Source: Methanofollis sp. W23 (GTDB taxonomy: Archaea > Halobacteriota > Methanomicrobia > Methanomicrobiales > Methanofollaceae). Taken from it: a DNA stretch of 64,000 nt. Below are positions 54,664 through 62,376 of this stretch, piece after piece. Location of the stretch: assembly GCF_017875325.1 (NCBI RefSeq), contig NZ_JAGGMN010000001.1, positions 2,562,140-2,626,139 on the forward strand. Direction: 5' to 3'. Under the pieces are notes generated by a model. The model did not search any database. It had not been told where the DNA came from and saw only the letters and a program-made list of their open reading frames with translations. Each line of letters starts with the position of its first letter. The first letter of the stretch is position 1. The position numbers and the translations under genes are program-made.

Positions 54664-55087
54664 CGAGGAAGGGGTCTCCAACCTGGTGGAGTACATGATC
54701 ATCTCGGGGATCCTGGTGGTCCTCCTCATCGTCATGACCTTTGCGGTGAACGCGATCTTCATGGAAGGCCCTTCTGACCGCCTCGCCTACCACTCCTTCA
54801 CCGATATCGGCAACGGGATCTCGACGCGGATCGTCGATGTCTACGTGCTCGCCCCTGACAATGGCTCGATCGTCACCGCCTTCGACATCCCAGACGACGT
54901 CGCCGGGCAGGACTACCAGGTCAGCCTCGATGTGGGACACACTGCCGACCAGCAGGTCATGGTCTCGCGGGACAATGTCATGAGCGAGATCTCCATCGCC
55001 GGGATAGGGGCGACGATGGGGGTGGCCGGGGACACCACCGGGAGCGGGGTCAACAGGATCACCTACAATTCTGAGGGGTTTGAATGA
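54641..55087 (+). CDS. Pilin-like membrane-anchored protein D (148 aa)
   Basis: The N-terminus MMRLHTTDEEGVSNLVEYMI contains a Glu five residues after a Gly, as in type IV pilin signal peptides cleaved by PibD-like peptidases. The following helix is IISGILVVLLIVMTFAVNAIF. The beta-rich extracellular domain (DYQVSLDVGHTADQQVMVSR) is about 110 residues. Either of two adjacent ATGs (54641, 54644) may be used. Its stop overlaps the next start as ATGA. Confidence 0.7.
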   Translation: MMRLHTTDEEGVSNLVEYMIISGILVVLLIVMTFAVNAIFMEGPSDRLAYHSFTDIGNGISTRIVDVYVLAPDNGSIVTAFDIPDDVAGQDYQVSLDVGHTADQQVMVSRDNVMSEISIAGIGATMGVAGDTTGSGVNRITYNSEGFE

Positions 55088-55902
55088 TGAGGTCAGGTGA
55101 AATCAAGAACGAAGACGGGGTCTCAGAGGCGATTGGGTTCATCATCATCTTCGGACTGGTGATGACCGGGATCGCCCTGATCACCCTGTACGGCTACCCG
55201 ATGCTCCTGCAGCAGCAGAGCAACGCCGACGTGCGCAACATGGAACAGACTGCAGTGGTACTCCAGAACGACATCAAGAGTCTCTGCTACAAGAACGTCC
55301 CCTACAAGGAGACCTCCCTCCAGGTGGGCGGCGGGGTGCTCGCTGTGGAGAACCGCACCGAGACCGGGGAGCGGTTCAATATCAGTATATTCAGGAGTGG
55401 TGAAACCATCAATGAATCAGCCACAGATCTCATCCATAGAAAAGAATACTCGCCCTTCAGCCCTGGCGCCTTCGTCTACTCCGCCGACTCTCAGGATGCC
55501 ACCATCGCCATTGAGAACGGGGCGGTGATCAGGGCGCAGGCAGGTGGGTCCTCGATGCTTGCCGAACCGCGGTGGTACATCGATGAACAGGAGAACAAGA
55601 AGACCTTTGTCATCAACCTCGTCGCCCTGAACACAAGCGGCCCTATGGCCAGGAGCGGGATGGGGAACGTGCGAATGAAACTTGAATCCTCGGCGCCGCC
55701 GCTGATCCTTGACCTGCCCGACGGAGAGACTGTGAAGGTCACATATCCCACAGATAAGACAGAAGGGTTGAGCTTCTCAAAGGCCTGGGAGAACTATCTC
55801 ACCGGCACACTGGGAATGGCAAAAGGTGGGAACTCTTACACCCTCGAAAATGTCAACAAACTCATCGTCAAAAAATATGAGATCCAGGTGCTCGGTATCT
55901 GA
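55084..55902 (+). CDS. Pilin-like membrane-anchored protein E (272 aa)
   Basis: The N-terminus NEDGVSEAIGFIIIFGLVMT is a class III/pilin-type signal ('G-V-S-E-x-I-G') followed by one helix; it resembles the DUF7289 family of haloarchaea. Residues about 60-270 form an extracellular beta-rich domain. As in true pilins, the conserved Glu lies at about +5 from a possible cleavage site. It is the last gene of the operon and has a T7 run 15 bp after the stop. Confidence 0.74.
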   Translation: MMRSGEIKNEDGVSEAIGFIIIFGLVMTGIALITLYGYPMLLQQQSNADVRNMEQTAVVLQNDIKSLCYKNVPYKETSLQVGGGVLAVENRTETGERFNISIFRSGETINESATDLIHRKEYSPFSPGAFVYSADSQDATIAIENGAVIRAQAGGSSMLAEPRWYIDEQENKKTFVINLVALNTSGPMARSGMGNVRMKLESSAPPLILDLPDGETVKVTYPTDKTEGLSFSKAWENYLTGTLGMAKGGNSYTLENVNKLIVKKYEIQVLGI

Positions 55903-55925
55903 GCACCAGGAAGAGATCTTTTTTT
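55903..55925 (+). terminator. Possible T-run terminator between convergent genes
   Basis: A GATCTTTTTTTAC run lies 15 bp after the stop of protein E and abuts the end of the convergent aIF1A gene. No strong hairpin precedes it; archaeal termination at T runs does not need one. Confidence 0.35.
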
Positions 55926-56208
55926 ACAGGTATCCGTGACCGCGGAGCCAGTCCACCTGCGGACGGGTATAGCGGTAGATGATATCGCACTTTTCGGCCT
56001 GGAAGTCCCAGGGCACGACGATCAGGGTGTCGCCTTCCCGGATCCAGACGCGCTTTTTGATCTTTCCCTTGATCCTGCCGACACGGGTCGTGCCGTCGAA
56101 ACAGCGGACACGGATATGGTTGGCGCCGAGCATCAAGTCTGCGCTGGCAAACATCTCCTTTTTCTTCCTGTTCGGCAGGCGGACCCGTACGACCTCTCCG
56201 TCATTCAT
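55924..56208 (-). CDS. eif1A: Translation initiation factor 1A (aIF1A)
   Basis: The protein of about 94 residues is an OB-fold initiation factor: GEVVRVRLPNRKKKEMFASA, LGANHIRVRCFDGTTRVGRI, GKIKKRVWIREGDTLIVVPW and RYTRPQVDWLRGHGYL are all aIF1A hallmarks. It helps place initiator tRNA on the small ribosomal subunit. The start is uncertain. The ATG at 56208 has no ribosome-binding site, while 15 codons upstream an in-frame CTG (56253) follows GGAG by 8 bases and would add LSNFRNNRNKKKKKN, the basic tail seen in relatives. Confidence 0.93.
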   Translation of the reverse strand: MNDGEVVRVRLPNRKKKEMFASADLMLGANHIRVRCFDGTTRVGRIKGKIKKRVWIREGDTLIVVPWDFQAEKCDIIYRYTRPQVDWLRGHGYL

Positions 56209-56435
56209 GTTCTTCTTCTTTTTTTTGTTTCTGTTGTTTCGGAAATTACTCAGGTAATCAACTCCAGGTATCAGATCTATTCCTGCACCCTTTTTCTGCT
56301 GAAAGAATATAAGGGTATCTTCTTCATGGGGTGATCCGGCCATCCTCTGCATGAAGTTTGCCAGAACATGGGAGAAAACCCGGAACGATGAAAAAAGTGG
56401 GTACATAACCCCATCTCGCTCTCCTGAAGAGGTGG

Positions 56436-57533
56436 TCACGAGTGACGGTGGCTGTGACGGTGATGGATGTCAGGGACATGGGGGTGGTCATGGACCATCT
56501 CCTGGTGGGCGTGGCGGTGGGAGTGGTAGCCCCAGGCATCGAGCGGCGGGGTGCCAGGCGGATGGGGGTGGCCGTCATGGTGAAGGTCGTCGTGCCGGTG
56601 CCGGTGCTCGTGGACCACCGCCTCGTGCCGGTGGGGATGGGAGTGTTTCTCGGTGACGAGGAGCCAGGCACCGACGGCCATCACCGGGAGGGCGAGGTAG
56701 AAGGCAGGCTCGATCGGGACCGCGTACAGCAGGAACGACGCCGCGACTCCGAAGAAGGGGGCGATGGCCACGATCGACCCGGTCCGTGCTGTCCCGACGG
56801 TCCGCAACGAGAGGATGAAGAGGATGCTGGTCAGGCCCCCATAACTGATGCACCCGACCGCCATCGCCGCAAGACAGACCCGCGGGGTGGGGAAGGGTTC
56901 GGCGAGGAAGAAGGCGACGATGAGGGAGAGCACCCCGGCGCCAAGACCCTTGACGGTCACGATGGCAAGGGGATCCCGGGCTGAGAGGTTTCTTGCAAAG
57001 TTGTTGTCTATGCCCCAGAAGGTGGCGGCAAGGAGTACGCCGAGGGCGGCAAGAGAGAACCCTGCGGCACCGTTGCCTTCCCAGGAGAGGATCGCACACG
57101 AGGCGGTGATCAGCCCGAGCGCCGCCCAGGTCCGCTTCCCGACGGCTTCGGCAAAGACAAACGCGGCGATCCCTGCGGTGGCCACGGCCTCGAAATTGAG
57201 GAGGAGGGAGGCGGTCGCGGCCGGGGTGGACGCAAGGGAGCACATGAGCGTGACCGGCGCAAGGAACCCACCGAAGACGACGACCCCTGCAAGCCAGGGG
57301 AGGTCGCCCCGGGCGAGAGGGGCCTCGGTCTCGTCCCGGTCGCGGCCAAGGGCGCGGCAGGCAAGGAGGTAGAAGGCAAGGGCAAGCCCGCTCCCGAGGT
57401 AGAAGAGCCCGGCCAGGGTGACTGGGGCCACATCGCCGAGGAAGAGTTTGGCCACAGGCGCTCCGCTCCCGAAGAGAAAGGCCGCGACAATGGCATAGAG
57501 ATAGGAGAGACGACGGGTGTCGAGCGTACGCAT
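56436..57533 (-). CDS. EamA/DMT-family transporter with histidine-rich tail
   Basis: The 365-residue protein has ten helices in two EamA repeats (LYAIVAAFLFGSGAPVAKLF and GVLLAATFWGIDNNFARNLS). The last approximately 70 residues hold about two dozen histidines in HxH runs (HEHRHRHDDLHHDGHPHP, HHRHSHRHS). The tail is probably cytoplasmic and metal-binding. It suggests export or sensing of zinc, nickel or cobalt, or metal storage, rather than the amino-acid efflux usual for this family. The gene does not overlap its neighbours. Confidence 0.88.
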   Translation of the reverse strand: MRTLDTRRLSYLYAIVAAFLFGSGAPVAKLFLGDVAPVTLAGLFYLGSGLALAFYLLACRALGRDRDETEAPLARGDLPWLAGVVVFGGFLAPVTLMCSLASTPAATASLLLNFEAVATAGIAAFVFAEAVGKRTWAALGLITASCAILSWEGNGAAGFSLAALGVLLAATFWGIDNNFARNLSARDPLAIVTVKGLGAGVLSLIVAFFLAEPFPTPRVCLAAMAVGCISYGGLTSILFILSLRTVGTARTGSIVAIAPFFGVAASFLLYAVPIEPAFYLALPVMAVGAWLLVTEKHSHPHRHEAVVHEHRHRHDDLHHDGHPHPPGTPPLDAWGYHSHRHAHQEMVHDHPHVPDIHHRHSHRHS

Positions 57534-57648
57534 GAGTATCTATCAATGGGTTTCTCATGTCAATCAATATTCGTGGCAGGCCGCCATCTCACGGCGGTCT
57601 GGCCCGATGATATTTTATCGCCAGAGGTCATGGGTGGAGGGACAGATC

Positions 57649-58374
57649 ATGAGCCCATTGACACGATACCTCCCTGGAGCGGTGGTGCTGCTCGTCCTCG
57701 TGCTGACGGCCGGGTGCACCGTGCCTCCCTGTAGCGTCGGATCGGGAAATGTGATCTCAGAGACGCGAGACCTCGGGACATTTCATAGCGTAGAACTCAA
57801 CACCTTTGCAACGGTGTTGGTGATGCAGGGCACGCCAGGGGCGGTGAAGATCGAGGCCGAGGACAATATCATGCCTCTGCTCAGGACCAGGGTCTCCGAC
57901 GGCGTGCTGGTCATCGACCACGACGCTGTCTGTGTGGAGAACACCACGCCGGTCGTCGTCAGGGTGGCGATGGACGAGGTCCGTGGGCTTGCAGTGAATG
58001 GGGCCGGGTCGGTCCTCGGGGAGAACGAGATCGTCGCGGACCGTCTGTCGACGGCGGTCGGCGGGTCGGGCGCCCTCGACCTTGACGTGAACGTGAGCAC
58101 GCTCGAGAGCGTGATCTCGGGGTCGGGCAAGACCAGGTATGCCGGGACGGCGGCCGAACATAATGTCGTGATCACCGGGTCTGGCACGGTCAAGGGCTTC
58201 GACCTCGCGACTGATCGGACGAACCTCGTGATCAGTGGTTCGGGGAGGGCCGAGGTGCTCGCCACCGAGGCGCTTGACGTCCAGATCACAGGGAACGGGA
58301 TCGTCACCTATCGCGGCGACCCGGCGGTGACCCAGGTGATCACGGGATCAGGAAGCCTGACCAAGGAGGAGTGA
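57649..58374 (+). CDS. DUF2807 (head-GIN) lipoprotein
   Basis: The product is 241 residues from the ATG at 57649 (GGAGGGACAGATC upstream). The signal peptide ends in the lipobox LTAGCTVPP. The rest is a DUF2807 beta-solenoid with repeated GSG turns (AVGGSGALDLDV, VISGSGKTRYAG, VITGSGTVKGFD, VISGSGRAEVLA). It is likely an extracellular lipid-anchored adhesin or binding protein. The open frame begins at 57517 but the upstream part is not protein-like. Confidence 0.87.
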   Translation: MSPLTRYLPGAVVLLVLVLTAGCTVPPCSVGSGNVISETRDLGTFHSVELNTFATVLVMQGTPGAVKIEAEDNIMPLLRTRVSDGVLVIDHDAVCVENTTPVVVRVAMDEVRGLAVNGAGSVLGENEIVADRLSTAVGGSGALDLDVNVSTLESVISGSGKTRYAGTAAEHNVVITGSGTVKGFDLATDRTNLVISGSGRAEVLATEALDVQITGNGIVTYRGDPAVTQVITGSGSLTKEE

Positions 58375-58409
58375 AGACTCTCGCGCAAAAAAGATCTGGA
58401 GGGCGAGGC

Positions 58410-59039
58410 TCAGACCTCGACCCGCCTGACCACCTGCTGCTCCTCGTCGATCTCGAAGTCGCAGAAGACGGTCGGGACCTGTTCCTGAAAGACACGGAGG
58501 AGTGCGATGGCGAGCGCCCTGATCTCCCACTGTGCCCCGCGGCTCCCGCGCAGCCCGACGATGTGGCGCCACTCGCGCATGTTGGCGCTGACGACCATCT
58601 CGGTCTCGGTGGCGTTGGGGAGGACGAAGCGGGCGTCTTCCCTCCGTACGCCGAGGTCGGCGAGCGCCTTGTAGGTCTTGCGCGTCTGTGCAAGATACGT
58701 GCTATAGAGGGCATGCGCCTCCTCGTTCTCCGCGATCGACGTCGGTTCGACGGCTGGGAAGTCGTCTTCCGAGACATAACGCTGCGACTGCTGGGTGATG
58801 GCGCAGAGGCGGTGGCGGACCAGTTGGTGGGAACAGGCGCGAGAGATCCCAGAGATCCGGAACGTCGCGTAGGCGTGTTCGAGCACTGACTCGTGCCCGT
58901 TTCTCACGATCATCCTGATAAATTTCTTTTCACTGCCTGGAGCCTGGCGGTCGAAGGAGCGGTATGCGGTGCGTCCGGCGCTCTCGATCAACCGTTCGGC
59001 GTCAGGGGTGATGGCAAGGAGTTCTACCTTCATCGACAC
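58410..59039 (-). CDS. thyX: FAD-dependent thymidylate synthase ThyX
   Basis: The 209-residue enzyme has the ThyX signature RHRLCAITQQSQRY, a variant of RHRxxSxNxxSxRY. Upstream are NGHESVLEHAYATFRISGIS and downstream SANMREWRHIVGLRGS. It methylates dUMP to dTMP using methylene-tetrahydropterin and a reduced flavin. In the signature, Ala replaces the usual first Ser position, which occurs in several methanogen ThyX proteins as far as I know. It probably starts at ATG 59039 or 59033. Confidence 0.93.
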   Translation of the reverse strand: MSMKVELLAITPDAERLIESAGRTAYRSFDRQAPGSEKKFIRMIVRNGHESVLEHAYATFRISGISRACSHQLVRHRLCAITQQSQRYVSEDDFPAVEPTSIAENEEAHALYSTYLAQTRKTYKALADLGVRREDARFVLPNATETEMVVSANMREWRHIVGLRGSRGAQWEIRALAIALLRVFQEQVPTVFCDFEIDEEQQVVRRVEV

Positions 59040-59149
59040 ACTGATCGGGTATGGTCCAGGGTCAATATAGTATTGTGGGCTCTGAGGGGGCCATGGTCTT
59101 GAGAGAGTGATAGAGGTCGATCTCTCCTCCTGTTCTCATATGAACAGAG

Positions 59150-59328
59150 TGCTCCGTAGAATAGGGTATGAACCTTGGGCTCGGGCATATGGGATGAACA
59201 TTTCTCGTCGCGTGCGTTCTCTCTTTCCTGGATTGGGAAATCGGTGGGGGTTTTGTTCAATGGCCGCCCCTATCATGCCGGGCGGCACGTCCCCTGAGGG
59301 GAGATATCCAGGGGAATTTTACAGAGCC
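59150..59328. mobile_element. MITE-like element, 179-bp copy without target duplication
   Basis: The left end TGCTCCGTAGAATAGG and the right end GGAATTTTACAGAGCC are recognisable. The 8-bp flanks GAACAGAG and GATTTTTG do not match, so one end may be eroded. The interior GGGATGAACATTTCTCGTCG matches a stretch at 34152, and GCCGGGCGGCACGTCCCC replaces the usual hairpin. Confidence 0.5.
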
Positions 59329-59452
59329 GATTTTTGTCCCGAGGTGAACAGCGGCATGGGATGACCTGGCCGGCGGCACCGGGGCCATCATGGCGCTGCG
59401 TCCCCGCACACAAGGGACACCCATTATGCCTCCGCCACGAGATCTCTCTACC

Positions 59453-59680
59453 ATGATCACCATCACCTGCGCTGCCTGCGGCCGTAAATTGTTCAGGTAC
59501 CAGAAGATCGGAAAAGGAAAACTCCTCCACTGCTGGAAGACCAGGATCTCGTCTGACTATACGATCAGAGACGGTGATCAGGTCTACTGCCCGTGTGGCC
59601 ACCATATTGGGGTCGTGGAGGGGCCATGGATCAATCTGCATGGGGGATCGTTTACCGTGCGGGGGTCGGCGTTGAAATAA
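59453..59680 (+). CDS. Small zinc-ribbon protein
   Basis: The product is 75 residues from the ATG at 59453 (MITITCAACGRKLFRYQKIG). Paired CxxC motifs (CAAC near the start and CPCG near residue 48) suggest a zinc ribbon or rubredoxin-like fold. There is also KLLHCWKTRI. The start is not certain; the frame is open from 59390 and ATGs at 59390 and 59426 are possible. No function is known, and the gene stands between two element copies. Confidence 0.62.
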   Translation: MITITCAACGRKLFRYQKIGKGKLLHCWKTRISSDYTIRDGDQVYCPCGHHIGVVEGPWINLHGGSFTVRGSALK

Positions 59681-59842
59681 TAAACTTCGCCTGGTTCTGG
59701 AGAGTCCCTCACCATTCCCAGGCACGGGCGTGAATCAACCACTTTCCGGTCGCACCGCAAAGATCAGGGATACGTGGAAGAAACCCGCCCACCCTGTCTA
59801 GAAAATGTTTCGCATTTATGATGCACAGAAAAAAAATATCCT

Positions 59843-60185
59843 GGTTCTGTAGACCCCCTCATCAAGTCCTGGTTGAGCGTGACTCAATCGCCTTCCGATA
59901 TCTTTGGGCGGGGGGCTCTTCGAAAGACTCTCGTCTTCTCATCTTCGCTCTGCTCACATATCGAAGATCAAAGATCTTCCTGTCATCAGGAATCTTTGAT
60001 TTCCTCTGTTCTCGAACTCGTTGTCATTCGTTTCCTTTGGGCTCCCGGGATGACGATTGAGGGAGAAAGGCAGCATAGATGATCATGACGAGGACGTTGC
60101 AGTCATCGACCGTATTGTGTGGAGGGGTTCGTGGGCCAGCACGCTCCCCGACACAGAGCATCATTTAGAGGATTTCTACAGGGTC
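59843..60185. mobile_element. MITE-like element, 343-bp copy with an inserted palindrome
   Basis: The left end is GGTTCTGTAGACCCCCTC and the right end is GAGGATTTCTACAGGGTC. The flanks AATATCCT and AATAGTCC agree at 5 of 8, or 7 with one gap. The middle (about 59968-60005) holds ATCAAAGATCTTCCTGTC and AGGAATCTTTGATT, an inverted repeat not present in other copies. GTGACTCAATCGCCTTCC is shared with the 31977 copy. Confidence 0.72.
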
Positions 60186-60277
60186 AATAGTCCATATCTT
60201 TCTTTCACACGGAAACATCGAGTGCCTCTGTTTTTGAACTCGTGATTGCCCGGATCCTCCTGATCCCTGTATTTATG

Positions 60278-60622
60278 CTACCTCCTGGCCGGGCGGCGGC
60301 CAGGGATCGCCCTGACGATATTCTCGATACGCTCGGGGTTCAAACGTCCTTTCTTCCCGCGGATCTCACGGACCCTGAGGGTGGAGAGGTGAGCGGCGAG
60401 GACATAACTCTCCTCAAAGAGGTCGAGTCCGCCGCGGACAAAGTCGTCGAGGTCGATGGGGACGAAGGGGGCGTCGGTGGGCGGGGTGCTTGAGACCGGG
60501 CAGACCTCAAGGATCCCGGCCCTCTCGGCCCCGACGACGACGGCGGGCCGCACCTTCGGGCCCTCTCCTCCTCCGAACCTGACCGCGGCCAGCACCACAT
60601 CGCCAGGTGAATACTGCGCCAT
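60278..60622 (-). CDS. MazF/PemK-like endoribonuclease toxin (solitary)
   Basis: The product is 114 residues from the ATG at 60622 (MAQYSPGDVVLAAVRFGGGE). The PemK/MazF fold is indicated by GDVVLAAVRFGGG, GPKVRPAVVVG and VCPVSSTPPTDAPF, with a basic tail. Such toxins cleave mRNA or rRNA in toxin-antitoxin systems. No antitoxin-like gene is next to it; the neighbour upstream is a divergent GNAT at 60716. The long open frame that continues upstream to 61483 is antisense to the GNAT gene and is not protein-like. The organism may supply an antitoxin elsewhere or the gene may be a housekeeping relative. Confidence 0.75.
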   Translation of the reverse strand: MAQYSPGDVVLAAVRFGGGEGPKVRPAVVVGAERAGILEVCPVSSTPPTDAPFVPIDLDDFVRGGLDLFEESYVLAAHLSTLRVREIRGKKGRLNPERIENIVRAIPGRRPARR

Positions 60623-60715
60623 AGCCTGAAATGGTCTGATCTCACCGGTCATAAGCGCACTGGTCGACGCAGAAGGAGAAAGCCCATCTTCCCCACGGGT
60701 GAGATCCTCTGGATC

Positions 60716-61300
60716 ATGATGACGGCCGGCCTTACCTTTACATATCTTACCCGGGACGATCTCCCGGCGATCGCCAGGATGCTTGCAAAGGAACGCGTCT
60801 GCGAGTGGCTCTTCTTCGGGCCGAACACTCCTGAGACGACAGAGAGTTACTTCCTCCCGCTGGTCGAGGGGATCGAGTTGGCCCTGGCAGGCGGACGGGC
60901 CCCTGAGTGCCCGGTCTTCACGATCAGGGAAAAAGAGACCGGCACCTTCGTCGGACAGTGCGCCCTCTTCCAGGTCGAGTTCAGCCCTGGCGTCTATCTC
61001 ATCGGCTACCAGCTCGACGATCCCTTCTGGGGGAAGGGCTACGGGACTGAGGCCTGCGAGTTTCTGGTTCATGTCGGGTTCAACCTCCTCGACGGCTACC
61101 GGTTGAATGGCGACTGCGCCGCGGGGAATGTCGCCTCGGTGCGGGTGATGGAGACGTGCGGGTTCGTCGAGGAGGGGAGGCAACGGAAGTACTGGCACGC
61201 CCGCGGCGGCTACCACGACCGTCTTCTCTTCGGGCTCCTGCGCGAGGACCTCCCGGAGGGGAGGCTTTCGGCGCTCGCGGAGCGGTTCGGGGAGCCTTAA
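60716..61300 (+). CDS. GNAT family N-acetyltransferase (RimJ/RimL-like)
   Basis: The 194-residue protein starts at one of two adjacent ATGs (60716 or 60719). The acetyl-CoA binding region is LDDPFWGKGYGTEACEFLVH, then NGDCAAGNVASVRVMETCGF, the pattern of RimJ/RimL-type or small-molecule GNATs. The substrate is unknown. It diverges from the MazF-like gene with 93 bp between the starts. Confidence 0.85.
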   Translation: MMTAGLTFTYLTRDDLPAIARMLAKERVCEWLFFGPNTPETTESYFLPLVEGIELALAGGRAPECPVFTIREKETGTFVGQCALFQVEFSPGVYLIGYQLDDPFWGKGYGTEACEFLVHVGFNLLDGYRLNGDCAAGNVASVRVMETCGFVEEGRQRKYWHARGGYHDRLLFGLLREDLPEGRLSALAERFGEP

Positions 61301-61719
61301 AGGGACGATCAACGAACCTGAAGAGGGAGGTGCCGACACCGCACGAGAGAGCGGAAAAGATTCTCCAAAAAAGTGCGGCATGGTCTGATCGTCCCGTCGT
61401 CCCGTCGTGATGACTCCGAAGATCGGATCAGGACGGAAGGCGGCTGATCTTTTTTCGGAGAGATCAGGCGTGATGCCACCCATGCCCTATCTTCTCGCGA
61501 GAGAGCAGAACAGATCCGATGAATGGGGACGGCACACCTGATCACCGCACCTCCCTCATCGTCGTGACCCCGGGGATAGATCGGAACGGCAGAGGCCCGA
61601 TCACGTTTCAGCGGGATCACAACCCATGCCATCCTCCCGCTATCTTCGTCGTGGGGGTCTGGGTTCATATCCGTCATCCTTCTTGGGCGACCCCTCTGAT
61701 CGGCCCACCATATTCGCCG
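61301..61719. other. Intergenic region with a weak repeat trace
   Basis: CCCGCTATCTTCGTCGTGGG near 61636 resembles the core entry CCTATCCTCGTCGTGGGGG near 50572 and the matching piece at 41970. No ends are preserved. I see no gene. Confidence 0.35.
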
Positions 61720-62277
61720 TTACTCCTCCCCGGCCCCCGAAGCCGCCTTTCCCTCCCGGTAGCAGTGCGCGAGAACCCCCAGGACCGCATATCCGACCAG
61801 GGCATACGCGCCCGTCTTCAGGGTACTCACGCACCCCTTCACGAGTTCGTCCAGGAACCCCTCAAGCCCCGGAACCGGCGGGGCGACCGGGGTCATGGGC
61901 GACATGAGCGCCCCCTGGGTCAGCCTGACGATGAGCACCACCGCCGCGACGACGGCGGCCCAGGCCCAGGCATGGCCCGGATGGGCGTAGTGCCTGACCA
62001 GCGGGAGGAGGGCGACGACGATCATCGGGTGGAAGACGAAGAAGGCGCTGAGGTTGACGGCGAGGAGGAAGGCGTGGTCCGTGGCGACGGCCGCAGCCCA
62101 GACCATCCAGAGCGCAACGACCGCGACTGGGACGACGGCGGCGAGACGTTTTGACGAGATCTTTTCGAGGAGTACCGTATAGACTGCAGCGCAGACGCCG
62201 CAGAGAAGATAGACTGGGAGATAGAGGAGGAGCACCTGCGGGAAGAGGACGGGGAGGAGGTCGAGGTTCTCAAACAT
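61720..62277 (-). CDS. Polytopic membrane protein of unknown family
   Basis: The 185-residue protein has five or so hydrophobic segments starting VLFPQVLLLYLPVYLLCGVC. A loop with a short basic patch (LEKISSKRLAAV) lies between helices. I do not recognise the family. It is encoded about 100 bp downstream of the acetyl-CoA synthetase gene on the same strand and could be cotranscribed. A small-molecule or acetate permease is conceivable, but nothing in the sequence proves it. Confidence 0.6.
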   Translation of the reverse strand: MFENLDLLPVLFPQVLLLYLPVYLLCGVCAAVYTVLLEKISSKRLAAVVPVAVVALWMVWAAAVATDHAFLLAVNLSAFFVFHPMIVVALLPLVRHYAHPGHAWAWAAVVAAVVLIVRLTQGALMSPMTPVAPPVPGLEGFLDELVKGCVSTLKTGAYALVGYAVLGVLAHCYREGKAASGAGEE

Positions 62278-62376
62278 TATGGATCACCAGAAGTATGAGA
62301 GAAGGACTGGGGCCGACCTGCTTAATGGTGCCGGTTCATATCTGGGGGTCAGGGGAGGGGGTGACGCCCCTCATCC

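Noticed and set aside
60623-61483. N-terminal extension of the MazF-like ORF to 401 aa
   Set aside because: The extension is antisense to the GNAT gene and does not resemble a protein; the MazF fold starts at the ATG at 60622.
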